From: an uncultured Desulfobacter sp.
GTDB taxonomy: Bacteria; Desulfobacterota; Desulfobacteria; Desulfobacterales; Desulfobacteraceae
DNA: 64,000 bases
Direction: 5' to 3'
Assembly: GCF_963677125.1 (NCBI RefSeq)
Contig: NZ_OY781882.1
Coordinates: forward strand, 3,790,501-3,854,500
Positions 10,078-19,371 of this stretch are shown here, in pieces (positions within the stretch are counted from its first letter, which is position 1; every line of letters starts with the position of its first letter). The notes under the pieces were generated by a model. The model worked only from the letters and a program-made list of their open reading frames with translations. It made no database searches and was not told where the DNA came from. Both the position numbers and the translations under genes were made by a program.

Positions 10078-10185
10078 TTAAATCCAGCCCCAGGTTTTTA
10101 GCTTTTTTAAAAATTCAGGCATAAGTTCAGGCGGCAGGGTATCCGGTAGGCAAATGGTCATGGTCAATGCTGACAAATTGCTCAT
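10078..10185 (-). pseudogene. 35-codon remnant of urocanase N terminus, coupled to the regulator gene
   Basis: A short frame (begins MSNLSALTMTICLPDTLP, ends PEFLKKLKTWGWI) matches the beginning of the intact urocanase at 57.9 kb (MSNPSAPAMTICLPDTLP) and then, after skipping about 44 residues, PEFLQELRTRGRI. Similarity is visible at DNA level in both blocks, so this is a fragment with an internal deletion. It retains a good ribosome site (AAGGAAG about 6 nt before ATG), and its stop codon is 2 nt before the start of the regulator, so it may still be translated and may couple translation of that gene. Whether it is dead sequence or a kept leader peptide is open. Confidence 0.7.
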
Positions 10186-10624
10186 ATTATTCTTCCTTTA
10201 TGCCCTCCAAACATGGGTTTGCGGTTCAGGCACAAGCTTTCATGCCTGCCGACATTGTTAAACGCCTTGTATAATCATCCAATCATGGTCTTGCCCGGCA
10301 TTATTTTTGGGTAAATGACCTCTTACCGCTTAAAAACACCAAAGCAAAAATCGAGCCAATAAAAGTCGATATTAAAATGCTATAGTTTGTTTTTCACCCG
10401 GTCTGGTGCGTTCATTTCTGTCAGGGGAAATGCGTTACGTGACGGCTGATTTTAGATAAGCTGGGAGCACCACCAATCCTTTTGCCGGGCTTGGCGATAT
10501 GTTAAAAGGTAAGTTGTGACCTTGCAGTCGGCCTGAGACGTGGATTGGCTGTACATATTGCCGTAATCATAAAACCTTGGCGCTTAAATGAAAGAAGCGT
10601 AAAAATTTTCCTTTCATGATTGCC
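10186..10624. other. Intergenic region right of the regulator
   Basis: No coding sequence is recognised in these ~440 bp. It contains a candidate sigma-54 promoter facing left, and, close to the end of the GGDEF gene, a weak ATGAAAG/CTTTCAT inverted repeat that may act as its terminator. Confidence 0.4.
10343..10358 (-). promoter_or_regulatory. Possible sigma-54 promoter for the urocanase-remnant/regulator transcript
   Basis: The minus strand reads TGGCTC-GATTT-TTGCT, with GG and GC in correct spacing and one mismatch in the -24 box. It would leave a leader of about 145 nt before the 35-codon frame. One match in AT-rich DNA could be chance. Confidence 0.4.
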
Positions 10625-11551
10625 TTATTTTTCAGGCGCTGTTTGAACCTGGTTGCGGCCGTTTTCTTTGGCCTTATAAAGTGCCTGGTCTGCCCTGTGA
10701 ACCAAATCAAGCACCGAATCATTTAGTTGAGGAATCATGCTTGCCACGCCAATACTGATGGTAATGACCCGATCGGTCTTGGTGATCTGCTCGCCCAGTT
10801 TTGCATCCGCCACTGCCTGGCGCATTTTCTCTGCCAAATACGCAGCGGATGAAAGGTCATTTTCTGAAAAAACACAACAAAATTCTTCACCACCATAGCG
10901 CGCGACCAAATCGGTAGCGCGCCGGCATACTTTCGAAATGGTTTCAACAATGGCCTTTAAGCACTCATCGCCGGCTAAATGGCCATAACTATCGTTAAAC
11001 GATTTAAACAGATCGACATCGACCATCGCAATTGAGATCGGTACCTGATTGCGCCGTGCGCGCAAAAACTCGCGTTCTAAATACTCATCTAAATGATACC
11101 GGTTCGATGCCCCGGTCAACCCGTCAACATTGACGATTCGGGCCAGCCGTTTGTTGCTGTCCGAAAGCTTTTGCCGCAAATTTGAGATACGCTGCATTGC
11201 ATTCATTTTGGCGCTTAATATAACTTTATTAACCGGCTTAAACAGGTAATCATCACCACCGGCGTGAATACCGGCCACGAGGTCTTCATCATCGGTCAGA
11301 CCGCTTAAAAAGATAATCGGCAGCCACTCATCTCCCAGAATGTCACGAATCTGTCGCGCGGCACCATATCCGTCAACGTTCGGCATGATAACATCTAAAA
11401 TCAGCAGGTCAAACGATCGGTGGTGCTCAATAAAGACCTCAACCGCCTGTTGGCCGTCGGCAGCATCAACGACCTCGTGGCCGAGTTGTTTCAGATAAGA
11501 CTTTAAAACAAAGCGGTCGCTGGATGTATCGTCAGCTATTAATATTTTCAT
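10625..11551 (-). CDS. Response regulator diguanylate cyclase (REC-GGDEF)
   Basis: Residues 1-120 are a receiver domain (DD at 7-8, phospho-Asp53 in LDVIMPNVDG, Lys in LFKPV). Residues ~135-300 are a GGDEF domain with the active-site GGEEF at 220-224 and the product-inhibition I-site RATD at 211-214. It should make cyclic di-GMP from GTP when phosphorylated, and the I-site predicts feedback inhibition. It starts 2 nt after the stop of the hybrid kinase, so the two form an operon and probably a cognate pair. Confidence 0.92.
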   Translation of the reverse strand: MKILIADDTSSDRFVLKSYLKQLGHEVVDAADGQQAVEVFIEHHRSFDLLILDVIMPNVDGYGAARQIRDILGDEWLPIIFLSGLTDDEDLVAGIHAGGDDYLFKPVNKVILSAKMNAMQRISNLRQKLSDSNKRLARIVNVDGLTGASNRYHLDEYLEREFLRARRNQVPISIAMVDVDLFKSFNDSYGHLAGDECLKAIVETISKVCRRATDLVARYGGEEFCCVFSENDLSSAAYLAEKMRQAVADAKLGEQITKTDRVITISIGVASMIPQLNDSVLDLVHRADQALYKAKENGRNQVQTAPEK

Positions 11552-11553
11552 GG

Positions 11554-14487
11554 TCAGGCTCCTATGGTTGGGGTTAACGCTTCACGAACACGATGAAACG
11601 CTTTCTGCATGGCGGCAATCTGCTCTGCCACATTGGCAAGCTTATCCTCTTTGGCGGCAAGCTCCATTGCTTTGGCCATTTCAGCAAGGCTTACGGCACC
11701 GGCATTGAGGCTGGATGATTTGATGCTGTGTGCCAGTCGCATAAGGGTTTTGGTATCGTCAGAAGTATCGGCCTGCATCATCTCTTTGAGCATTTTCTCA
11801 ACGTCATCAAGATAGGTCTCTAAAAATTCACTATAATCGTCACCCAAATTCTCCTGCATCATGGCGACCTGTTCCCGGTCAATCACCATTTCTTTCCTTT
11901 CTGACGGTGCATCAGGCGCGGTGTCCGGTTCTGCAGGCGGTGTCTTCCCGGAAAAATAGTGTGTCAATACGGTAACAATGTCGTTGCGTTTAAACGGTTT
12001 TAATACAACCCCATCCATATCCGCATCTTCGATTTCCTGCTTTGTCTTAGCCACGACATCAGCAGTAAGGGCAATAATCGGGGTGTATTTTCCATTGGTT
12101 TTTTCATACGCCCGAATGGCGCGTGTGGCCTCAAAGCCGTCCATGGTCGGCATACGCAAATCCATAAAAATTAGATCAAAGGTTTCCTGTTTGTATAGCG
12201 CAAGAGCCTCCTGCCCATTATTGGCAACGGTCACATCCAGGCCGAGTTTATTCAGCAGTGTTCTTATGACAATCACATTGGCTGCCGTGTCTTCAACCAC
12301 AAGAACGTGCCCGGAAAAAGACTGCTCGGTATCATGTGTTTCAACACGACGAAAGTTTTCCGCCAAAACATGGCGGGTAATAAATGGTGCGTCCGGTTTA
12401 TCTTTAACGCCTAAGACTGTTGTCAAAAAATTGTAAAGCGTTTGCCGGTCAACCGGCTTGACAAGGTAACCGCCGGCCCCGGCATCATGCAGGACTTTTC
12501 CATCGCCGCGATGTCCCGAAGAGGTGACCACCACCACCGACGTTGAGATCACATCGTCACTGCTGATGATCTGGGTTAAGGTCTGGCCATCCATTTCCGG
12601 CATGTTCTGGTCGCTCAGTACGATATCAAACTGTTTACCCGCTTTGGCAGATTCACGCATGCGCGCCAGCGCTTGCGGCCCGCTGGAAACCACTTCAACG
12701 TTCATTCCGAAGGCTTCGAGCTGGCCTTTAAACACCGTGCGGTTAGGTTCATAATCATCCACAACCAGAATATGCACATCATCAAGCCTGGCATACTGCA
12801 GCGTTGTCGCTTTTTCTGCAATGCATAATGGGATGGTAAAGTAAAATGTGGAACCTGCGCCAACGTCACTGTCAATACCAATGCTGCCGCCAAACAGTTC
12901 AACCAGGCGCTTACTTATGGCCAGGCCCAGGCCGGAACCACCGTATTGGCGGGTGGTACTGCTGTCGGCCTGCACAAAGGTTTCAAACAACATCTCCTGC
13001 TGTTCTTTTGATATGCCTATACCGGTGTCTTCAATTTCAAAACGCAGCTGTTCCCCGCCGGCATCGCAAGTCTCGTTTTTCACCCGCAGCAACACATGCC
13101 CTTTATGGGTAAACTTGATTGCATTACCGACAAGGTTGGTTACCACCTGGCGAATGCGTCCCGGATCTCCGCTAATGTATTGCGGGCAGTCGGGTGAAAA
13201 ATCAACGATCAGCTTGAGCCCTTTATCAGCGGCTTTACTGTCCAAGAGCCTGACAATATCATTGGCCATATGCTCCAGGTCAAAGTCAATGTTTTCAAGT
13301 TCAATACGGCCGGCTTCGACTTTAGAGAAATCGAGAATGTCGTTAATCAGTGCCAGCAGCGCAACGCTGGATGATTGAATCGTCTCTGCAAACTCACGCT
13401 GCTCATGGGTCAGTTCCGTATCTTGCAACAACAGGTCGGTCATACCTTGAATAGCATTCATGGGCGTACGGATTTCATGGCTCATGGTGGCCAAAAAAGC
13501 ACTTTTTGCACGGGAGGCATCTTCGGCCCTGTCTTTGGCAATTTCAAGCTCATGTTCAATTCTTTTACGCTCGGTAAGATCCACAAAAGTTTCCATCAAC
13601 AACTTCTCACCATTGATGTCGGTAATCGGTTGTACACTTTTTAAAATCGGTATCTGGGAACCATCGTTAAGCAGTAAACGTTTCTCAGAGTTATCAACGC
13701 GCTGGCCCAGGTCGTACACAGGGCATTTGCCGACTTGAGCCGGACATATAAACTGGTGGCATATCTTGCCGACGACATCGATTTCGCTGCGCTGCATCAT
13801 GTTAAGCGCCGCTTTATTTGCATGGCGTATGATTTTATTGCTGTTGATCAGGGTGACCCCGAAGGGAATCGCCTCAAGCAGACGGTTGGTTGATTCAAGC
13901 GATTTGTTAATCATTCGGTAAATATAGAATGAGGCAAGGATGATCATCACTATCGAGAAGACAATGGTCCACTGCATTAGTAAAAGATCTTTTTTCACCG
14001 CGGCAACATGTTCGGCATTGGTCGTATCAATCATTGCCAGAGCCTGGTCCACCCCGTCTTTGTACTGCTCTTTTAAGCGGATGTACTCTTTGCTGAAAAG
14101 GATGGCTTGTGCTTTTTTAAACTGGTTCTCTTTGCTGTATTCAAATGAGGCCTCTTCCATTGCTATCAATTTTTGATTGGCATCATCAATGCGCTGCAAG
14201 GGCCCCGAAATGTCCTGAATTAGTTCAATCGTCTGGTTGATGGCATTGTCAAGCAGATCAACATGGTTGTTGTACCGCTCAATCCAAAAACTGCTGTCGC
14301 GTACGGCAGCCATCCGCGCAGACATGGTCAGAACTTCATCGTAGTACCTGATTTCTTTAGCCAGAATAGAGGATTGCCGAATATCATGAAAGGCCTGTTG
14401 ACTTTTGCCGATATCTTGCATGGCAAAGATAGTCACAATAAAGCCGGATAATATCAACAGCGATAAGAGAAAAATTTTGGTTCTCAT
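11554..14487 (-). CDS. Membrane hybrid sensor histidine kinase (PAS-HisKA-HATPase-REC-REC-Hpt)
   Basis: The 977-residue protein has a membrane helix at 6-24, a ~150-residue periplasmic helical sensor, and a second helix at ~173-193. A PAS domain (~200-305) carries three Cys (CHQFICPAQVGKC), possibly a redox or metal site. HisKA has the phospho-His337 (MSHEIRTP), followed by HATPase. REC1 (~570-690, ILVVDDYEP), REC2 (~725-840, MDLRMPTMDG) and a C-terminal Hpt (about 900-970, LAHSIKSSS) complete a BarA/ArcB-type phosphorelay. It is cotranscribed with the REC-GGDEF gene, so its output likely includes cyclic di-GMP. The periplasmic signal is unknown. Confidence 0.92.
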   Translation of the reverse strand: MRTKIFLLSLLILSGFIVTIFAMQDIGKSQQAFHDIRQSSILAKEIRYYDEVLTMSARMAAVRDSSFWIERYNNHVDLLDNAINQTIELIQDISGPLQRIDDANQKLIAMEEASFEYSKENQFKKAQAILFSKEYIRLKEQYKDGVDQALAMIDTTNAEHVAAVKKDLLLMQWTIVFSIVMIILASFYIYRMINKSLESTNRLLEAIPFGVTLINSNKIIRHANKAALNMMQRSEIDVVGKICHQFICPAQVGKCPVYDLGQRVDNSEKRLLLNDGSQIPILKSVQPITDINGEKLLMETFVDLTERKRIEHELEIAKDRAEDASRAKSAFLATMSHEIRTPMNAIQGMTDLLLQDTELTHEQREFAETIQSSSVALLALINDILDFSKVEAGRIELENIDFDLEHMANDIVRLLDSKAADKGLKLIVDFSPDCPQYISGDPGRIRQVVTNLVGNAIKFTHKGHVLLRVKNETCDAGGEQLRFEIEDTGIGISKEQQEMLFETFVQADSSTTRQYGGSGLGLAISKRLVELFGGSIGIDSDVGAGSTFYFTIPLCIAEKATTLQYARLDDVHILVVDDYEPNRTVFKGQLEAFGMNVEVVSSGPQALARMRESAKAGKQFDIVLSDQNMPEMDGQTLTQIISSDDVISTSVVVVTSSGHRGDGKVLHDAGAGGYLVKPVDRQTLYNFLTTVLGVKDKPDAPFITRHVLAENFRRVETHDTEQSFSGHVLVVEDTAANVIVIRTLLNKLGLDVTVANNGQEALALYKQETFDLIFMDLRMPTMDGFEATRAIRAYEKTNGKYTPIIALTADVVAKTKQEIEDADMDGVVLKPFKRNDIVTVLTHYFSGKTPPAEPDTAPDAPSERKEMVIDREQVAMMQENLGDDYSEFLETYLDDVEKMLKEMMQADTSDDTKTLMRLAHSIKSSSLNAGAVSLAEMAKAMELAAKEDKLANVAEQIAAMQKAFHRVREALTPTIGA

Positions 14488-14776
14488 AGGGCTCCTATAC
14501 TACTACGGTTTTTAGATTAAGAATAATTAAATCCATGAAATAAAGTGGAATATGATCATGTTACACAAGCCAATATAAGAAATCAAGAATCATTAAAATG
14601 CAGCAAAGCCCTCCCCCCGCAATAATGGTATCAAAGAAAACGGTCAATGATTTCAGAAAGGTGAGAAAGGCTCGGAGCTCTTGTTTTAAAAATATGACTT
14701 AACTTTTTATTATGTCTCAAATTCAGTCTATTGATGATAACGGGAGGGACACATGGAGACAGAGAATGACATAAAG

Positions 14777-15487
14777 TTACAGGCGATTGTCCTGTATCCA
14801 CACGGCAAGTTCGCTTAACGCGACGGATTCCATCAAATACGGTTGCCGGTGTCTGATGGCCAGATCCTGAATCCGGTCCAGCAACACCCCAAGGGACCAG
14901 CCACTCACTGTCTTCCGGGATCCATCATATATGTCCGACACATATCCCCACATATGCTGAAGCGCGTTTTTTAATCCGCCCTGGGATGGCTGGGTTCGCA
15001 ACGTTTCCACCAGCAGTCGGGCCAGGCCGCTGAAATCATCCCGGGGACCTATGCGAGCCACATCCGCCCCTATTTTCTTGTACAGGGGCACACTCCGGGC
15101 CATGACGGCATATTTGTGCTGACGCCACATCTGCTGGGCATTTTGGGGTAAAGGAATACGTCCCGGTTCCCTGTCCTGGTATTTTTGTCTCAGCAACTGG
15201 ATTTGAACATAGGGTTCATCAATGTATGAGTCAGGCCACAGCCCATTATTTTTTCGGGTGCGCACAGGCGATTTGTCATTATATCCGCGCAACGTCATCT
15301 CTGCGGTCAACAACTGGTGGCGTTTGTTCAGCGCCCAACCCAAATTCATCCAGCGCAAGGTTTCCGGATGCCGGGCGTAGCCTTTTTTATGGTTGCTGAG
15401 AATGGAGACCATGCCGTGAAGCTCCCGGTGTTCGCCTAAGAGACTCTGGCGGTTCAGGTATCCTGGATGAAGATCCCAGATTCTCAT
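14777..15487 (-). CDS. Pyrimidine-dimer DNA glycosylase-like domain fused to DUF1722
   Basis: The first ~75 residues resemble T4 endonuclease V (DenV/Pyr_excise): MRIWDLHP start, EHRELHG (Glu22 aligns with the catalytic Glu of AEYREL), then a WMNLGW...KRHQLLTAEMTLRGYN segment matching the KRQIELIAECLKRGFN helix. Residues ~110-236 resemble DUF1722 (WRQHKYAVMARS, LKNALQHMWGY). The first part would cut the glycosyl bond at UV dimers and nick the abasic site; the role of DUF1722 is not established, though it is known fused to DUF523. Endonuclease IV lies 19 bp upstream in the same operon, so a base-excision repair pair is plausible. Confidence 0.7.
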   Translation of the reverse strand: MRIWDLHPGYLNRQSLLGEHRELHGMVSILSNHKKGYARHPETLRWMNLGWALNKRHQLLTAEMTLRGYNDKSPVRTRKNNGLWPDSYIDEPYVQIQLLRQKYQDREPGRIPLPQNAQQMWRQHKYAVMARSVPLYKKIGADVARIGPRDDFSGLARLLVETLRTQPSQGGLKNALQHMWGYVSDIYDGSRKTVSGWSLGVLLDRIQDLAIRHRQPYLMESVALSELAVWIQDNRL

Positions 15488-15506
15488 ATAACCTCCTCCA
15501 CCGGGA

Positions 15507-16382
15507 TTAAGGATTGTTCATCGATTTCAGCAACGAAATTTCCTCGGCCCATATGTCATTATCAGGTGTTTCCAGAATCATGGGAATATGTTCCAGGCGA
15601 TTGTCCGCCATGATTTGCCGGAAAGCGGCAAGGCCAAGTTGTCCCTTGCCGATACTTTCATGCCGGTCCACCCTGGAATTAATCTGCTTTTTGGCATCGT
15701 TTAAGTGCATGCCTTTTAATCTGTCAAAGCCGATAATTGTGTCAAACAGGTCCCAGGTTTTTTCATAACCCTCCCGGGAAACCAAATCATAACCGGCAGC
15801 AAAGGCATGACAGGTGTCAATGCACACCCCAATGCGGGATTGATCGTCCACCCGGTCAATGATGGCTTTTATCTGTTCAAAGGCAAATCCCACATTGCTA
15901 CCCTGACCTGCGGTGTTTTCAATGACGGCAACGACGTCCGGCACGTCTTGAAGGGCAAGGTTAATGGATTGGGCAATGGTTGTCAGGCAGTCATCCATGC
16001 TGACTTTCTTTAACGTGGAGCCTGGGTGGAAATTGAGCATGGCAATGCCAAGCTGATGACATCGCTGCATTTCATCTATGAACGCAAGTCTGGATTTCTC
16101 CAAGGCGGCTTGTTCAGGATGTCCCAGGTTGATCAGATAGGAGTCGTGGGCAAGAATCTGACCCGGTCCGAATCCCAAAGTTCTGCAGTTTGATTTAAAC
16201 TGATTAATGTTTTGGTCTGATAAGGGTTTAGCCTGCCACTGCCGCTGATTCTTTGTAAACAGTGCAAAACAGGATGCGCCGATCTTTTTGGCATTGACCG
16301 GCGCGTTTTCAACGCCGCCTGCAGCACTTACATGGGCACCCAGATATTTCAATTCTGCCTCCTTTTTTAACACAGAATTCAA
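15507..16382 (-). CDS. nfo: Endonuclease IV, AP endonuclease
   Basis: The 291-residue protein has the endonuclease IV hallmarks: YLGAHVSAAGG at the N terminus, the metal ligands in IENTAGQGSNVG, GVCIDTCHAFAAGYD, HLNDAK and DRHESIGKG, and a late ILETP. It cleaves 5' of abasic sites using a zinc cluster. Its start overlaps the end of the MATE gene by 4 nt, indicating translational coupling, and it is followed by the glycosylase/DUF1722 fusion. Confidence 0.95.
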   Translation of the reverse strand: MNSVLKKEAELKYLGAHVSAAGGVENAPVNAKKIGASCFALFTKNQRQWQAKPLSDQNINQFKSNCRTLGFGPGQILAHDSYLINLGHPEQAALEKSRLAFIDEMQRCHQLGIAMLNFHPGSTLKKVSMDDCLTTIAQSINLALQDVPDVVAVIENTAGQGSNVGFAFEQIKAIIDRVDDQSRIGVCIDTCHAFAAGYDLVSREGYEKTWDLFDTIIGFDRLKGMHLNDAKKQINSRVDRHESIGKGQLGLAAFRQIMADNRLEHIPMILETPDNDIWAEEISLLKSMNNP

Positions 16383-17776
16383 GGGTTGTTTTCAGGTGAT
16401 ATTTGCGGATCTGCCACAAGATTCCGTATCCATTTCTTTGAAAAAAAACGGGGCAGTCCTACCATAAGCTTAAACATTTCCTCCAGGGCAATCAAGGCCA
16501 TGACACCATATACGGGCCAGTGAAAAATAAACGCGCCGAAAAAAGCCATGGGCACGCCAATACACCACACCCCACTCAAATCTATAAGAAATCCGAATTT
16601 TGTATCGCCCCCACCCCGGAACACCGAAACTATCGTTGTGAAATTGGTGGTCTTTGTCCAGAAGATAAGACCGGTTGTCAGCATCAGGTAATAAGCGTTA
16701 TCATAGGCGGCCGTTGAAATATTGTAAAATCCCAGGATAAAATGCCGGCACAAAATGAGTACAAGCCCCGCACCAAGGGCCATGGGCAGTTGGGTCAAAA
16801 GCATGAATTTGCCGTAGGCGAATGCCCGTTCGTATCTTTTTGCCCCAATGCTGTTACCGATAAGAATAGAACCTGCATGAAAAATACCAAAAAAGGGAAC
16901 AAATAAAAATTCTTCAAGGGTAGCCACGATATTGACCGCAGCAATCGCTTCAGTGCCCATGCGGGCGTAAACCAGTTTGTATATGCTCACGCCCGTGACC
17001 CAGAAAAATTCATTGAGGAACACAGGCCAGCACGTAGTAGTAACCCGCTTGACAAAGGCAAAATCAAAGGAAAACATTTTTTTTATTGGCGCAGCAAGCG
17101 GGTAAGGTTTCAGGTAGATGATCGCCGTCAACAGGCCGGTTTCAAGCAATTTTGCCGTGCAGGTGCCGATGGCCGCACCTTTAACGCCCATTGCGGGAAA
17201 GCCGAAGTTGCCGAAAATCAGGCAATAATTGAGTACAATATTGATAATCACGGCCACGAAGGAAGAGAGCAAAGGGACACCGGCAAATCCCATACTGCGC
17301 ATATTGGTCATAAAAGAAAAGGTGACGCAAAAAGGAATAAAGGTAACACCCACAATACCAAGGTATTCTGCCCCAAGGCGGACAACGTCGGCATCACTAG
17401 AAAATAGTGCAATTACAGCTCCCGGACAACACAGCGCAGCACCGGCAAACACGAAACCGATGACAAATCCGACCAGAATCCCAAGGCCCGACAACTGGTG
17501 AATCCGTGAAAGATCCTTTTTGCCCCAATACTGGGCCGTGAATATGGCAACGCCGGAGTGCACACCGAACTGGATGACAAAAAAGATAAATACAAACTGA
17601 TTGGCAATGCCCACGGCGGCCACGGCCGCATCATGAAGCCGACCGATCATGAGCATGTCTATGACGGCCATGGAGCTGGTCAAAAAAATTTGCAGGGAAA
17701 TGGGGAGCGCCAGGCTGAGAAGCAGGCGCAAAAAAGTCTTGGGAACAATTACCTCAGACGGGTCTGTGACGTGCAT
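16379..17776 (-). CDS. MATE-family multidrug/Na+-coupled exporter
   Basis: The 465-residue protein has about 12 membrane helices and MATE sequence features: LALPISLQIFLTSSMAVIDMLMIG at the start and an internal repeat of the fold with MGTEAIAAVNI. It would export organic cations or metabolites with Na+ or H+. It is second in a leftward cluster after the iron alcohol dehydrogenase (76-bp gap) and overlaps nfo by 4 nt. The substrate cannot be inferred. Confidence 0.9.
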   Translation of the reverse strand: MHVTDPSEVIVPKTFLRLLLSLALPISLQIFLTSSMAVIDMLMIGRLHDAAVAAVGIANQFVFIFFVIQFGVHSGVAIFTAQYWGKKDLSRIHQLSGLGILVGFVIGFVFAGAALCCPGAVIALFSSDADVVRLGAEYLGIVGVTFIPFCVTFSFMTNMRSMGFAGVPLLSSFVAVIINIVLNYCLIFGNFGFPAMGVKGAAIGTCTAKLLETGLLTAIIYLKPYPLAAPIKKMFSFDFAFVKRVTTTCWPVFLNEFFWVTGVSIYKLVYARMGTEAIAAVNIVATLEEFLFVPFFGIFHAGSILIGNSIGAKRYERAFAYGKFMLLTQLPMALGAGLVLILCRHFILGFYNISTAAYDNAYYLMLTTGLIFWTKTTNFTTIVSVFRGGGDTKFGFLIDLSGVWCIGVPMAFFGAFIFHWPVYGVMALIALEEMFKLMVGLPRFFSKKWIRNLVADPQISPENNP

Positions 17777-17852
17777 ATAAAAAGGCCTGCTTTCGGTTAA
17801 AATGCAAAACCCTATATCAGCAGGGGTAGCAGGTCAAGGCTATTTCCGGACA

Positions 17853-19001
17853 CTACATACATGCCGATAGAACATCCCGCATCTGTTGTGCTGATAATTG
17901 AATGGGGAAATTTTTATTGGCCGATGCATTAACCACGCTATCAAAATCTTGTTCCGTCAGCCCGTACTCACTTAGCTTGGGTAATTGGTCAGCCCAGGCA
18001 TTCATGTAGTCCAAGGCAACCTGAAAATCATCGGGCTGGGGAACTGCGTCAATTCCCCTGGAAAGCCAGGCCCCCACTTCATCCAGGGCCTCCACCCGCA
18101 TATCTTCGGTCAGTATCGTGAAAACCCGGGGCAGAAGGCTGCCGCATGCCACACCATGGGGTACACAGGTAAATGCGCCAAGGGGCCCCGCAATGCCGTG
18201 CACTGTGCCAAGACCTGCATTGGCAAGGGTAACCCCGGACAAATATGCGGCCATGGCCAGATCCCATCGCAAAGACAATTCCACGCGACTTTGGTACAGA
18301 TTATCCGAAAAGAGCCGCGATCCCCGGGCAAACAGGCGAAGGCCCTGTCGGCTCAATGCCTGGGTGAGCGGTGTAGCGTTTGTGGAAACACAAGATTCCA
18401 AAAGCTGGCTGAACGCATCCAGGGCACAGGCAAGGGTTGTTTCAGGCGGACATCCCATTGCCAGTTCCGGATCAATAATAGCTGTTGAGGGAATAAAGGC
18501 ATCGTGACGGAAAGATTTTTTAAAGCCGTCCGGACCGGGGCGGCTGAGCACGGCATTTTTAGTGGCTTCGCTGCCGGTGCCGGCTGTTGTAGGCACAGCA
18601 ATGAACGGGACGGTTTTCCCTTCAGGTTCTTTCGTACCCACACCCTCCAGATAATCCTGGACGGAACCTTCCTGGCAAAGCATGGACGCAACCGCCTTGC
18701 CTGCATCCAGAACAGATCCGCCGCCGATTCCCACCACGCAACCTGTGTTAAACGTGTCCGCCTGTTCGGTCAGATCATCAACGATATCCGGACCGGGCTC
18801 CCCATGAACGGTCTGCCTCTGAAACTTGCATCCGGCCACCCTCAATTGAGATTCAAGTGTTTGCCAGGCAGTAGTATCTGCAAAATGACGCCCTGTGATA
18901 AAAAAGACCGGTGTGGAGAAATCAAGCAGCCCGGAAAGTCTGTTGATCTCACGGGGACCAGAATAGAGAACGGGATTGGTGAGATGCTTAAATGTTTTCA
19001 T
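17853..19001 (-). CDS. Iron-containing alcohol dehydrogenase family protein
   Basis: The 382-residue protein has the family's NAD-binding GGGSVLDAGKAVA and the nucleotide loop PTTAGTGSEAT. The metal site is altered relative to FucO: the D-x3-H motif reads DAFSQ (His to Gln), and HGMAHPLGA reads HGIAGPLGA, while VHG and PHG histidines remain. Members with Gln at this place exist, so it may use another metal or have a different reaction (alcohol, aldehyde or hydroxyacid oxidoreduction). It leads the leftward cluster containing MATE, nfo and the glycosylase. Confidence 0.85.
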   Translation of the reverse strand: MKTFKHLTNPVLYSGPREINRLSGLLDFSTPVFFITGRHFADTTAWQTLESQLRVAGCKFQRQTVHGEPGPDIVDDLTEQADTFNTGCVVGIGGGSVLDAGKAVASMLCQEGSVQDYLEGVGTKEPEGKTVPFIAVPTTAGTGSEATKNAVLSRPGPDGFKKSFRHDAFIPSTAIIDPELAMGCPPETTLACALDAFSQLLESCVSTNATPLTQALSRQGLRLFARGSRLFSDNLYQSRVELSLRWDLAMAAYLSGVTLANAGLGTVHGIAGPLGAFTCVPHGVACGSLLPRVFTILTEDMRVEALDEVGAWLSRGIDAVPQPDDFQVALDYMNAWADQLPKLSEYGLTEQDFDSVVNASANKNFPIQLSAQQMRDVLSACM

Positions 19002-19371
19002 GATTCGACCTTTTTAAGATTATTGTATCTGTCATTTTTAATTTGAATTATGTCACTTTCAGTGGTATTAATTCCAGCTTTAATCAACAAAAAAACGGAC
19101 GGATAATCTGCCCGGCTTAAACAACAGGATAATTCTATATGAAAGTCTCAATCAATTGTAACATTACTTTCATTCTTTGTCGTGAGTTAAGTCCGGGTGT
19201 CGATAGACTAGATCAACCCATGGATGTTATTTAAATCATAATTCGCCTTTTACCCTGCCGGCAGTCCACAGACCAAACCTTAAAGCCTTATTGATGCCCA
19301 GTTAACACCTGGGATTGCCTGATGAAATAATGTGTTACCGACAGAGCAAGGTTTCAGACAGGTATTGGAGT
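19002..19371. other. Intergenic region between divergent genes, nothing recognised
   Basis: This gap separates the leftward dehydrogenase and the rightward membrane protein. It is AT-rich and must hold both promoters, but I see no clear boxes, repeats or RNA structure. Reading frame upstream of the chosen start of the next gene is open back to a TTG at 19315. Confidence 0.3.
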
